Made by a program: the position numbers and the translations under genes. From CAWJFP01 sp963842155 (lineage in GTDB: Bacteria; Pseudomonadota; Alphaproteobacteria; JACZXZ01), in the NCBI GenBank assembly GCA_963842155.1, contig CAWJFP010000040.1:124001-188000 (forward strand): a stretch of 64,000 nucleotides of DNA. Reading direction: 5' to 3'. Positions 9,945-18,510 of the stretch are shown one piece after another. Below the pieces are notes generated by a model, which saw only the letters and a list, made by a program, of their open reading frames with translations, was not told the origin of the DNA and searched no databases. Within the stretch, counting starts at the first letter, position 1. The number at the start of each line of letters is the position of its first letter.

Positions 9945-10605
9945 ATGGACATCGACATCATCTCCGACAATGTCTGCCCCTGGTGCTTCATCGGCAAGCG
10001 TCGGCTCGAGCGCGCGCTCGCGATGGTGCCGCGACCCGAGGTTCGCATCGGCTGGCGGCCTTTCCAACTCAACCCCGACATGCCCGCCGACGGCATGGAC
10101 CGGCGCGAATATATGCAGCGCAAGTTCGGCGAGGCGCGCGAGGGGCAGATTCACGCCATGCTGAGCGAGGCGGGGGCCGCCGAGGGGATCGAGTTCAACT
10201 TCGGCGCCATCAAGCGCATGCCGAACACCCTCGCTTCCCACCGCTTGCTGCGTTTCGCCGGCGAGCAAGGCTTCCAGCACGAGGCGGCTGAGGCCTTGTT
10301 CCAGGGCTTCTTCGTCGATGGCCGCGACATCGGCGACCGCGACAGCTTGCTCGAGATCGGAACGGAGGCCGGGCTCGATCGCGGGGCGCTCGGCGACTAT
10401 CTCGAAAGCGGCCAAGGAACTCGAGGCGGTGCGATCGGAGGACGCGCTCGCGCGCCGCATGGGCATCAGCGGCGTGCCGACCTTCATCTTCGAGCGCAAA
10501 TATATCGTCTCCGGGGCGCAATCGCCCGAAGCCTTCCTGCAGATCTTCGAGCGCCTCGCGGAAGAGACGGCGGGCGGCGACAGCGGATCGGCGGCCGAGG
10601 GCTGA
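9945..10605 (+). CDS. DsbA-family oxidoreductase, FrnE-like (one frameshift)
   Basis: A 219-residue thioredoxin-fold protein after correction of a +1 shift near 10410 (natural reading DYLESAKELEAV). It starts MDIDIISDNVCPWCFIGK, with the CPWC redox or glutathione-binding site at residues 11-14, and ends with the cis-proline region GISGVPTFIFERKYIVSGAQ. There is no signal peptide, so unlike true DsbA it is cytoplasmic. Relatives include FrnE disulfide oxidoreductases and 2-hydroxychromene-2-carboxylate isomerases. It probably acts in thiol or glutathione chemistry. Convergent with mfd, 51 bases away. Confidence 0.85.
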
Positions 10606-10656
10606 CGGCCCCATCGCTCGATCGACGCCTATCCGAGACACCGCTTTCCGGGATTC

Positions 10657-13600
10657 CTACGCCGCCTTGCCGGTCGCGTGCGCGACCGCCGCGATCTTGC
10701 GCAAGAGCTGCTGCACGCCCCGCACCCGCGCGGCGGTGTCGCTCCAATCGCCCCGCACGACGAGCCGCTGGTCCGGCCGCAGCTTCATGAGCGTCGCCTC
10801 GCGCGTCATCAACGTCACGAGGCCTTGCGGATTGGCGAAGCGGTTGCGGTGGAAGCCGACCACGGCGCCCTTCGGGCCGGCTTCGAGCCGTTCCACGCCG
10901 GCGTCCAGGCAGAGCCGCTTGATGGCCACGATCTTGAGCAGGTTCTCCACCTCGGCCGGCAGCGGGCCAAAGCGGTCGATGAGCTCGGCCGCGAAGCCGT
11001 CGATCTGCGCCTCGTCGATCAACCCGGCGATGCGGCGATAGAGCCCGAGGCGGACTGCGAGATCGCCGACATAGCTCTCGGGTATCAGCACGCTGGTGCC
11101 GAGCGAGATCTGCGGAGTCCAATCCGGCGGGGCCGCGGCCTCCGACCCGTCCTTGGCGGCCATCACCGCCTCCTCCAGCATCTGCTGATAGAGCTCGATG
11201 CCGACCTCGCGTATATGGCCCGACTGCTCCTCGCCCAGAAGATTGCCCGCCCCGCGTATGTCCATGTCGTGGCTCGCCAAGGTGAAGCCCGCGCCGAGCG
11301 CGTCGAGCGTCTGCATCACATGGAGACGCTTCTGCGCGGCCTCGGTCGGCGTCTTGCTCGGCGGCAAGGTGAGATAGGCGTAGGCGCGCGTCTTGGCGCG
11401 GCCCACGCGCCCACGCAGCTGATAGAGCTGCGACAGCCCGAACATGTCGGCGCGATGCATGACGAGCGTGTTGACCGACGGGATGTCGAGCCCCGATTCG
11501 ATGATGTTGGTGCAAAGCAGCAGGTCGAACGCGCCGTCATAGAAGGCTGACATCACGGCCTCGAGCTCGGACGGCGTCATGCGGCCATGAGCCGTCGCGA
11601 AGGTGATCTCGGGCACGAGCTTGCGCAGGCGCTCCGCCATATCGGGCAGATCCTCGATGCGCGGGCAGACGTAATAGCTTTGCCCGCCTCGGAAATGCTC
11701 GCGCAGGAGCGCTTCGCGCACGACGACGGGATCGTAGGGCAGCACAAAGGTGCGCACCGCCAGCCGATCGACCGGCGGGGTCGCGATGATGCTCATGTCG
11801 CGCACGCCCGAGAGGGCGAGCTGGAGGGTGCGCGGAATGGGCGTGGCCGTGAGCGTCAGCACATGGACGTTGGCGCGGAACTGCTTCAGCCGCTCCTTCT
11901 GCTTGACGCCGAAATGCTGCTCCTCATCGACCACCAAGAGGCCGAGCCGCTTGAAGCCGATCTGCTTGCCGAGCAGCGCATGAGTGCCGACGACGATGTC
12001 GACGTTGCCTTCGAGGAGGCCGGCCTTGGTCTCGGCCGCCTCCTTGGGCCCGACCAGGCGCGAGAGCCGCGCGATGCGCAGGGGCAGCCCGGCGAAGCGG
12101 TCGCGGAAGCTGATGTAATGCTGGCGCGCGAGCAAGGTGGTGGGCACCACCACGGCGACCTGGAGGCCCGCCATGGCGACGAGGAAGGCGGCGCGCAGCG
12201 CCACTTCGGTCTTGCCGAAGCCGACATCGCCGCAGATGAGCCGATCCATGGGACGCCCCGAGGCGAGGTCGCGCGCCGTCTCGTCGATCGCCGCGAGCTG
12301 GTCCTCCGTCTCGGGATAGGGGAAGCGCGCGCAGAACTCGGCGTAGAGCCCCTCGGGCGGCAGCACCACTTCGCCGGCCTTGAGCTGGCGCTCGGCGGCG
12401 ATCTTGATGAGCGTCTGCGCGATCTCGAGAATGCGCTTCTTGACGCGTGCCTTGCGGGACTGCCAGCCGGCCCCGCCCAGCTTGTCGAGCGGCGCGCCCG
12501 CCGTCTCCGCACCGAAGCGCGACAGCACCTCGATGTTCTCGACGGGAACGAAGAGCCGATCGCCGCCCTCATAGATGACGCGCAGGCAATCATGCGGCGC
12601 GCCCGCGACCGAGAGCGTCTCGAGACCGTCATAGCGTCCGATGCCGTGCTCGACATGAACCACGAGATCGCCCGGGGTAAGGACGGCGACTTCGGAGATG
12701 AAATTCTCGGCGCGCGCGCGCTTGCGGGCGGGCCGCACCATGCGGTCGCCGAGGATGTCCTGCTCGGCGATGACGGCGAGGCCGTCGCGGGTAAAGCCAT
12801 GCTCGAGCCCGAGCACAACGAAGCCGGTGGTCGAGGGGTCGAACTCCGCAAGCCCGGACCACATCTCGAGCTGGGCAGAGCGCGCGAGCCCGTGCTCGCC
12901 GAGCAATGTCAGAAGTCGGTCCCGCGAGCCCTGGCTGTAGCCCGCAACGACGACGCGGCGGCCCGCGCGTTGCTCTGCCGCGATATGCTCGCGCACCGCA
13001 TCGAACAGGTTGATGTCGGGATTGCTTCGGGCCTCGATAAAATCGCGTCCGATGCGCCCCCCGGCATCGATGGCTGCCGCGCCGTCGGGCGACTTGAAGG
13101 GCGAGAAGCCCGCCACCGGGCGCGCCGCCAAGAGCGCGTCCAGGCCGGCGCCATCGAGGAAGAGCCTCTCGGGCGGCACGGGCTTGTAGGCCGTCTTGGG
13201 CTCGGCATCGGCCAGCGTCCTTCGCGCGTCGTAGAACTCGGCGATGGTCTCCAGCCTCGTCGCGATCACGTCGTCCGCTTGGTGATCGAAGGTGACGGCG
13301 GCACCCGGAACATAATCGAGGAGGCTGTCGAGCCGCTCGTAGAAGAGCGGAAGCCAATGCTCCATGCCGATATGGGCACGCCCGGCGCTGATCGCCTCGT
13401 AAAGCGGGTCGGCGGGACCGACCGCGCCGAACAGCTCGCGGAACCCCATGCGGAAACGTTGGATCGACGCCTCGTCGAGCAGGACCTCGCTCATCGCCTT
13501 GAGCTCGAGCGCGCCAACCTTCGTCGTGCTGCGCTGGGAGACCGGATCGAAGCGGCGGATGGCTTCGACCTCGTCGCCGAAGAGATCGAGCCGCACCGGC

Positions 13601-14142
13601 TCCTGGCGGCCGGGCGGGAAAATATCGACGATGCCGCCGCGCAGCGCGTATTCGCCCGGCTCGCGGACCGTGTCGGCACGATGATAGCCGTTGCGCATGA
13701 CGAACTGCGCGAAGGCCTCGCGCGGAAACGGCTCGCCGGACGCGACGCGGAAAACGGCGTCGCGGAAGGTCGCGACCGGCGGAACGCGCTGCATCAAGGC
13801 GCTGACCGTGGTGACGACGATCCGGCTTTGCGCCGGAGCCTCTTCGCGGGCGAGACGGGTCAGGCTGTCGATGCGCTGGCTCATCACCGCGCCGTTCGGC
13901 GACAGGCGATCGTAGGGGAGGCAGTCCCATGCGGGCAGCAACAGAACCTCGGGCTCGGGCGCAAAGAGAGCGAGCGCCTCGGCCATGCGGTTCATGCGAG
14001 CGTCGTCGCGCGCGACATGCAGCAGCGTGCGTGGGCGCGGGCCGCGGACGATCTCGCCCAGGAGCTGCGCGTCCATTCCCTCGGGCGCGCCGGCAATCAG
14101 CAATCGCCCAGGATGACTCAGAATTTCATTCTGTATCGTCAA
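10657..14142 (-). CDS. mfd: Transcription-repair coupling factor Mfd
   Basis: Full-length at 1161 residues. Mfd removes RNA polymerase stalled at DNA damage and recruits UvrA. Order seen: UvrB-like N-terminal module with GRLLIAGAPEGMDAQLL, a CarD-like RNA polymerase-interacting domain around PGDLVVHVEHGIGRYDGL, then the RecG-like translocase with Walker A GDVGFGKTEV, Walker B VVDEEQHFG, motif III LTATPIPRTLQLA and motif VI QLRGRVGR. The start is a TTG four bases after the sdhE stop region, with no clear ribosome site, so translation is likely coupled to sdhE; no in-frame ATG occurs before codon 23. The sdhE-mfd pairing is common in Alphaproteobacteria. Confidence 0.97.
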   Translation of the reverse strand: MTIQNEILSHPGRLLIAGAPEGMDAQLLGEIVRGPRPRTLLHVARDDARMNRMAEALALFAPEPEVLLLPAWDCLPYDRLSPNGAVMSQRIDSLTRLAREEAPAQSRIVVTTVSALMQRVPPVATFRDAVFRVASGEPFPREAFAQFVMRNGYHRADTVREPGEYALRGGIVDIFPPGRQEPVRLDLFGDEVEAIRRFDPVSQRSTTKVGALELKAMSEVLLDEASIQRFRMGFRELFGAVGPADPLYEAISAGRAHIGMEHWLPLFYERLDSLLDYVPGAAVTFDHQADDVIATRLETIAEFYDARRTLADAEPKTAYKPVPPERLFLDGAGLDALLAARPVAGFSPFKSPDGAAAIDAGGRIGRDFIEARSNPDINLFDAVREHIAAEQRAGRRVVVAGYSQGSRDRLLTLLGEHGLARSAQLEMWSGLAEFDPSTTGFVVLGLEHGFTRDGLAVIAEQDILGDRMVRPARKRARAENFISEVAVLTPGDLVVHVEHGIGRYDGLETLSVAGAPHDCLRVIYEGGDRLFVPVENIEVLSRFGAETAGAPLDKLGGAGWQSRKARVKKRILEIAQTLIKIAAERQLKAGEVVLPPEGLYAEFCARFPYPETEDQLAAIDETARDLASGRPMDRLICGDVGFGKTEVALRAAFLVAMAGLQVAVVVPTTLLARQHYISFRDRFAGLPLRIARLSRLVGPKEAAETKAGLLEGNVDIVVGTHALLGKQIGFKRLGLLVVDEEQHFGVKQKERLKQFRANVHVLTLTATPIPRTLQLALSGVRDMSIIATPPVDRLAVRTFVLPYDPVVVREALLREHFRGGQSYYVCPRIEDLPDMAERLRKLVPEITFATAHGRMTPSELEAVMSAFYDGAFDLLLCTNIIESGLDIPSVNTLVMHRADMFGLSQLYQLRGRVGRAKTRAYAYLTLPPSKTPTEAAQKRLHVMQTLDALGAGFTLASHDMDIRGAGNLLGEEQSGHIREVGIELYQQMLEEAVMAAKDGSEAAAPPDWTPQISLGTSVLIPESYVGDLAVRLGLYRRIAGLIDEAQIDGFAAELIDRFGPLPAEVENLLKIVAIKRLCLDAGVERLEAGPKGAVVGFHRNRFANPQGLVTLMTREATLMKLRPDQRLVVRGDWSDTAARVRGVQQLLRKIAAVAHATGKAA

Positions 14143-14146
14143 TATG

Positions 14147-14410
14147 TTAATTATCGACCTTGAAGTTCTTTATCAAGCTTATCACGGGATGGTCAAAAGC
14201 CGCAGGCAAAGGCTCCTGTCCCATGATCCAGCGATAGAGCTGAGGGTCCGCCACCTCGAGCAAGGCTTCGTAGCGGGCCAGCTCGTCCTCGTCCATGGCA
14301 GCGAGGTGGCGGTCCGCGAAGCCGCCGAGGAGGAGGTCCATTTCGCGCGTGCCGCGGTGCCAGCTGCGATAGCGGGCGCGCTTGCGGCGGTCGAGGTCGG
14401 CGTGCGTCAT
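14147..14410 (-). CDS. sdhE: FAD assembly factor SdhE (succinate dehydrogenase flavinylation)
   Basis: An 87-residue protein from the ATG at 14410. It has the RGxxE-type signature in SWHRGTREMDLLLGGFA, needed for covalent attachment of FAD to SdhA, and the conserved end YRWIMGQEPLPAAFDHPVI. It is a cytoplasmic three-helix-bundle-like protein. It lies just upstream of mfd on the same strand, five bases apart, and is likely co-transcribed with it. Longer in-frame starts exist but the upstream residues do not match the family. Confidence 0.93.
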   Translation of the reverse strand: MTHADLDRRKRARYRSWHRGTREMDLLLGGFADRHLAAMDEDELARYEALLEVADPQLYRWIMGQEPLPAAFDHPVISLIKNFKVDN

Positions 14411-14536
14411 GTGCTCGCATCCATGCAGCCCAGCGCAGGATATAGGTTGCCCTGCCTGACTTGTCAGCCGGGGCAAGTCGGCGAGCGAATTTCGGATTCG
14501 CCACACTAGCAATCTGATGAATTTAGTGCGGTTCCC

Positions 14537-14590
14537 GGATTTGAAGTTCCTAAACGCGGATGCCATCGAAATCTTAGGAACTTCAAATCC
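14537..14590. repeat. Perfect 17-bp inverted repeat
   Basis: GGATTTGAAGTTCCTAA at 14537-14553 is matched exactly by its reverse complement at 14574-14590, with a 20-base spacer. It lies just downstream of the secreted hydrolase stop and upstream of sdhE. There is no T run after either arm, so a classical terminator is unlikely. As RNA it would make a long AU/GC stem in either direction; as DNA it might be the remnant of a small mobile element or a protein site. Confidence 0.75.
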
Positions 14591-14607
14591 ACCACGCTAG
14601 GCCTGTT

Positions 14608-15453
14608 TCACAGGCATTTGAGCCAAGCCACGACGAGATCGGCCCCCAGCTTCGGCGTGTCGAGATGGTCGCCGTCGATCACGATATAGCGGTTGAGGCG
14701 ATTCGGCGGGGCCTTGTCGAAGGCATAGTCCTTGCCAAGGGCGTAGGCCTGCTTGTCCCTTTCGCCGACGAGCCAGAAAAGCGGCACGCCCGGCTTCATC
14801 TTGGCCGCGTTCTTCGACATGATCTCGTCGCCGTCGGGATCGTAGTAGCTGAGCAATCTCACCGGCGTCGTGATCACGACGCCGGTCCAGACGGCGAGGT
14901 CCTTGTACATATCGATCTTGTCGCCCTGCCCCGCCGCGATCGCCTGGCGCATGTTGCCGACGATGGTGGCGAGCTCCTTCTCATATTCGGGGTTCTCGGG
15001 AACCAGGCCGGGCGACACGACCATCACGGCATCGACCCCGCCGCGCAAGGCGGCATAGCCGAGCGCCGCATTTCCGCCCATGCTGAAGCCGTCGATCACG
15101 ACGCGGCGCACGCCCGTCTTCTTGAGCGTCACCACGGCGAGCGCGATCTCGTCCATCGACTCCTGGTAGGAGCGGTCGTAGGCCCGCGTCATCGACCAGG
15201 GCATGTTGGGCTCGACGACGCGGAACCCGGTGGCCTCGATCTTCTTGCGCTCGGGCTGCAAATAATAGTCGCCCGAGCCGGGCGGCGCGTCGGCCGAAGC
15301 GCCGCCCTGCCTGCCATGCAGCATGACCACGCCGGTCGAGGAAGGCGGATGTCCGCTCGCCTTGCAGGCGACGCCGGGGTCCGCCGCGAAGGCGCCCCCC
15401 GCCGCGAGCATCGCTGTCGCCAGCAGGAGAGGAGCGACGATCATCTTGGGCAT
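14608..15453 (-). CDS. Secreted alpha/beta hydrolase
   Basis: A 281-residue protein with a cleavable signal peptide (MPKMIVAPLLLATAMLAAGGAFA). The hydrolase fold is shown by GVVMLHGRQGG early (oxyanion region), the nucleophile elbow GFSMGG with Ser, and a late GDHLD that supplies the histidine. An acidic residue in VGERDKQAY fits the third member of the triad. It probably acts in the periplasm on an ester or amide; family-level homology does not give a substrate. It is followed by a striking inverted repeat before sdhE. Confidence 0.82.
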   Translation of the reverse strand: MPKMIVAPLLLATAMLAAGGAFAADPGVACKASGHPPSSTGVVMLHGRQGGASADAPPGSGDYYLQPERKKIEATGFRVVEPNMPWSMTRAYDRSYQESMDEIALAVVTLKKTGVRRVVIDGFSMGGNAALGYAALRGGVDAVMVVSPGLVPENPEYEKELATIVGNMRQAIAAGQGDKIDMYKDLAVWTGVVITTPVRLLSYYDPDGDEIMSKNAAKMKPGVPLFWLVGERDKQAYALGKDYAFDKAPPNRLNRYIVIDGDHLDTPKLGADLVVAWLKCL

Positions 15454-15565
15454 GAGGGCCTCAAAGTCTCGCGAAGCCAGCTTGGCAAAGAGACGCTCGC
15501 CGGACGGGCTGCCGCCGCGTTTTGGCGATACCCTGCCGCGTCGGGATCATGCTAGCTTCCACGCC

Positions 15566-16210
15566 ATGAAACCGGCGAACTTTACCCTTTCCAGCATTTT
15601 CCCCAATCCCTTCGCCCGCATCGAGTTCGAGGATGTCGAGGAGGTCAATCGCGCGATCCATGCCTATACGCTCGACCGCGAGCGATCCGGCAAGGTCAGC
15701 CGCGGCGACGAGGACAAGAGCATCACCGCTTGGGGCAATTGCTTCCAAATCCAGCTGACTCAGGATTTGCCGCCGCAGGTCGGCGAGCTGGTCCGGGCCG
15801 TCCAGCGCGCCATGGGACATTTCCTCAAGCAGATCGGGCTTGACAAGATCCCGGGACGCACGCGGACCAGCGGCTGGATCGTGCTCACGCGCGCGGGCGG
15901 TTATAACGCCCCCCACGCCCATCCGCACGGCACCTTCAGCACCATCTATCACGCGGTGGTGCCGGAAAAACCGTTCCCGCAAGGCTGTCTCGAATTCGTC
16001 AATCCGATCGGCACCCAGGCCTTTCACAGCTTCGGCACGGTCAACGAGGTGGTCCCCAGCAAGGCCGGCACGCTTTTCATCCTGCCGAGCTACCTCGTGC
16101 ATTACGTGCATCCCTTCGAGGGGCCGGGCGAGCGGATCAGCCTCAATATCGATTTCTTTTTCGAGGGCGGGCCGGCGACCGCGGTAAGGCAAGACGCGTC
16201 CGCGGGTTGA
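15566..16210 (+). CDS. Putative 2-oxoglutarate/Fe(II) oxygenase-like protein
   Basis: A 214-residue cytoplasmic protein beginning MKPANFTLSSIFPNPFARIEF. It has a cupin-type metal triad: NAPHAHPHGTFST (His ligands), and later LPSYLVHYVHPFEGPGERISLN, where the distal His and a following Arg would bind Fe and 2-oxoglutarate. This matches a family of uncharacterised 2OG-Fe(II) oxygenase-like proteins found in Proteobacteria. The substrate is unknown. It is convergent with the small Tat protein gene 82 bases downstream. Confidence 0.7.
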   Translation: MKPANFTLSSIFPNPFARIEFEDVEEVNRAIHAYTLDRERSGKVSRGDEDKSITAWGNCFQIQLTQDLPPQVGELVRAVQRAMGHFLKQIGLDKIPGRTRTSGWIVLTRAGGYNAPHAHPHGTFSTIYHAVVPEKPFPQGCLEFVNPIGTQAFHSFGTVNEVVPSKAGTLFILPSYLVHYVHPFEGPGERISLNIDFFFEGGPATAVRQDASAG

Positions 16211-16291
16211 AGGCGATCCTCGAGCGGCGATCCGCCAAAGCATGCGCCGCAGCGATCGCCGCGGAGCCCGACAGCGGCCCCGGGTCGAGCT

Positions 16292-16606
16292 CTACAGGTC
16301 CTTGGAGATGTAACGCGTCGCCGTGATCGGGCAGCCGCAGATGGGGCAGATTGCCTGGCGGGTGAGATAGGTGCCCGGCGTGCCGCTCTGCTTGGCGAGC
16401 TCCTGCTCGAGCAAGGCCTGGATGCGCGCATGCTCGGAATCCGAGCCGCAACGATTGGAGAACGCGACGCCGATCGCGCTTTGCGGCGAAACGGTCTCGA
16501 AGGCGAAGGCGCCCGCCCGACTCGCGTGGCCGACCGCGGCAACGGCGCCGCCGAGGGCAGCGCTGCTGAGCAGAAACGCGCGTCGGCTGAAATGCTTTTG
16601 TGCCAT
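16292..16606 (-). CDS. Small Tat-exported protein with a Cys-rich C-terminus, function unknown
   Basis: A 104-residue protein. The N-terminus SRRAFLLSSAALGGAV at residues 7-22 is a twin-arginine signal, implying export in folded form, perhaps with a cofactor. The C-terminus has CPICGCPITATRY, three cysteines in the CxxCxC spacing that could hold a metal, and there is another Cys near residue 53. I do not recognise the family. No redox enzyme lies next to it. It stands alone on the minus strand. Confidence 0.6.
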   Translation of the reverse strand: MAQKHFSRRAFLLSSAALGGAVAAVGHASRAGAFAFETVSPQSAIGVAFSNRCGSDSEHARIQALLEQELAKQSGTPGTYLTRQAICPICGCPITATRYISKDL

Positions 16607-16817
16607 CTGGATAAATCCCGATTTCGTGGAACGGCGAATTATACCGGCCGGTCAACGCCCGGTGCAAGCAACCTCGGGGATTTTTTATGGAAACTTGCAT
16701 GCCGGTGAGCAAATGCAGCGGCTCAAGCAATCATGCTGTAAGGAAGCTTGACGCCGGCCTGATGAATGGCCGCGTCGATTGCCATTCGGCAAGGCTCGGC
16801 CGGATCGGGATCGCGCC

Positions 16818-17726
16818 TCAGATCGAGGGCGAGGTCGCAAGCGACGCCATCAGCAGGAACAGCCCCGCGGCAATGACGACGAAGCCGCCGAAGAAGGCAA
16901 GGCCGCGCTCGATGCGACCATGCCAAGCCTCGTCGGCACCGGCGAGCCGTAGGCTCGCATGGCGCGACAGCACGGCAAGCGCGGCGAGCGCGGAAATCGT
17001 GATCCCGGTGCCGAGCGCCATGACGAAGGCGGCGACGACGCCCGTGACGAACATGCCCTGGGCGAGCGCGAAGAGCAGCACGAGGACGGCACCGGTGCAG
17101 GGCCGCATGCCCGTCGCCAGAAGGATCGCCGCATATTGTCGCGCCGAGGTCGCATTGCGCGGCGCCTCGCCGAGCTCCGGATGGTGGGCATGATGATGGC
17201 CGTGATGATGCATGCCGCCGCGCCACGCCGACAGCAGCATCCAGAGCCCGATCAGCACGATCGTGCCGTAGCTCGCCTGCTCGAGCCATTGACTGCCGGT
17301 ATCGATCTCGATCCGCGTGAGGCCGAAGGCGAGTGCAAGCACGCCAACCATCGCCACCGCGGAGAGAGCCTGCACCAGCGACGCGGCGAAGGAAAGGATC
17401 ACGCCCTTCACGATGCGGCTCCGGCTCGCTACGAGGTAGGAGGAGATCACGGCCTTGCCATGGCCCGGTCCCACGGCATGAAGCACGCCATAGAGCAGCG
17501 AGATGCCGTAGAGCACCAGAAGCGGCCAGGAGCTCGTCGCGCTATTGGCGTTGCGCACGGCCGCCGCGAGCGAACGATAAAGCTCCCGCTGCAGGCCATT
17601 GACGAAGGCGAAGAGGCCGTGCAGCAGCCCCGCGCCGCCGGCGTCGGCGCTCGCCAGCAACAGCAACGCCGCGACCAGCATAAGGCCGGCACAGCCGGCG
17701 GCAAGCCAGCGCCAGCGCGAGATCAT
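16818..17726 (-). CDS. NicO/RcnA-family metal transporter
   Basis: A 302-residue integral membrane protein, start at 17726 where ATGA overlaps the stop of the DUF1007 gene. The family motif LLYGVLHAVGPGHGKAVISSYL with its His-Asp/His metal path is present, followed by several membrane segments. A histidine loop between segments (HHHGHHHAHH) would bind divalent metal in the cytoplasm, and ATGMRPCTGAVLVLLFALAQG is the second family motif. NicO/RcnA proteins move Ni or Co, but the pair with DUF1007 next to a Zur-like site and znuABC points to zinc homeostasis. Direction of transport cannot be told from sequence. Confidence 0.85.
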   Translation of the reverse strand: MISRWRWLAAGCAGLMLVAALLLLASADAGGAGLLHGLFAFVNGLQRELYRSLAAAVRNANSATSSWPLLVLYGISLLYGVLHAVGPGHGKAVISSYLVASRSRIVKGVILSFAASLVQALSAVAMVGVLALAFGLTRIEIDTGSQWLEQASYGTIVLIGLWMLLSAWRGGMHHHGHHHAHHPELGEAPRNATSARQYAAILLATGMRPCTGAVLVLLFALAQGMFVTGVVAAFVMALGTGITISALAALAVLSRHASLRLAGADEAWHGRIERGLAFFGGFVVIAAGLFLLMASLATSPSI

Positions 17727-18340
17727 CGGCAGGAGATCCTGATCAGGGTCGGAAAAGCGGTGCCGAAATAAAGGGGCGTGGTCTTGTCCTCCTGGCGCTG
17801 CTCGCCGCAACCTTGCGGCACGTCGCCGGCGAAGGCGACCTTATGCCCCTCGGCGAGCCCGATATCGACATAGTAAGTCTCATCATAAAGAAGAAAGCCG
17901 AAGGGCTCCTGGCTGGGATCGACCGCCGGCTTGACCGGCACGGAGAAATGATAGACGAGGCGCTTGCCCTTGACCTCCGCCGTGAAGTCGTCGACCGCGC
18001 TCACCCGTTGCCGTTTGCCGCCGATGTCGAGATAAGTGAAATAGCTGAAATTGCGCAGCGACTTCGAGCTCTGCGCGACGAGCCGCTTGAGCTCCGCGGC
18101 GTCGAGCCGGCCGCTATGGCTGCTGTCGAAATCCTCGATCGCCGACGCGGTGAAAATCTCGTCGAAGACCCAAGTGACCTGCATCGCATCGATCTTGCGG
18201 TCCTTGAACTTCAACGTCACGTCGGCATCCACCCAGACATGCGGATGGGCCGTCGCCGGCAGCGAACCCGCGGCAATCGCCGAAAGCAGCAAACACAGCG
18301 GAAGGAGGCGGCGACAATAGCGGACGAGAAGGACGGTCAT
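17723..18340 (-). CDS. DUF1007 family periplasmic metal-associated protein
   Basis: A 205-residue secreted protein with a signal peptide ending in PATAHP. The mature N-terminus HPHVWVDADVTLKF is the family signature and a likely metal site at the very first residues. An EF-hand-like loop (DFDSSHSGRLDAAEL) lies near residue 70. DUF1007 genes commonly sit directly before NicO-type transporters, as here with a four-base overlap, and are thought to supply or sense metal in the periplasm. It is transcribed away from znuA; a Zur-like palindrome lies 97 bases upstream of its start. Confidence 0.82.
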   Translation of the reverse strand: MTVLLVRYCRRLLPLCLLLSAIAAGSLPATAHPHVWVDADVTLKFKDRKIDAMQVTWVFDEIFTASAIEDFDSSHSGRLDAAELKRLVAQSSKSLRNFSYFTYLDIGGKRQRVSAVDDFTAEVKGKRLVYHFSVPVKPAVDPSQEPFGFLLYDETYYVDIGLAEGHKVAFAGDVPQGCGEQRQEDKTTPLYFGTAFPTLIRISCR

Positions 18341-18436
18341 AGAGCGCGCGGGTGGGGGTTGGGGAAGAAGCGAGCTTACGCCATCCGCTCGGCCGGCGCG
18401 ACCCTGGCTGGATGAGGAGCGGGCTCGACGTCTGCA

Positions 18437-18459
18437 TTGATATGTTATAACATTATCAA
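18437..18459. promoter_or_regulatory. Zur-type operator between DUF1007-nicO and znuABC
   Basis: The core ATGTTATAACAT (18442-18453) is a perfect 12-bp palindrome, flanked by TTGATA (18437-18442) and TATCAA (18454-18459). It lies 52 bases before the znuA ATG and 97 before the DUF1007 ATG. It shares GTTATAACATTA with a second site upstream of the TonB receptor. The core agrees with the Zur box of Proteobacteria as I know it. Regulation by zinc is inferred. Confidence 0.8.
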
Positions 18460-18510
18460 AATCGCCGGCCTTCGCAACTTCCCTCTTTGCCGCCGCACCG
18501 GAGATCCGGA

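Noticed and set aside
11587..14163. Open frame of about 858 codons opposite mfd
   Set aside because: Antisense shadow in high-GC sequence; mfd is intact on the other strand.
17170..17220. Histidine-codon repeat in the NicO gene as a DNA repeat
   Set aside because: It encodes the metal-binding His loop expected of this family.
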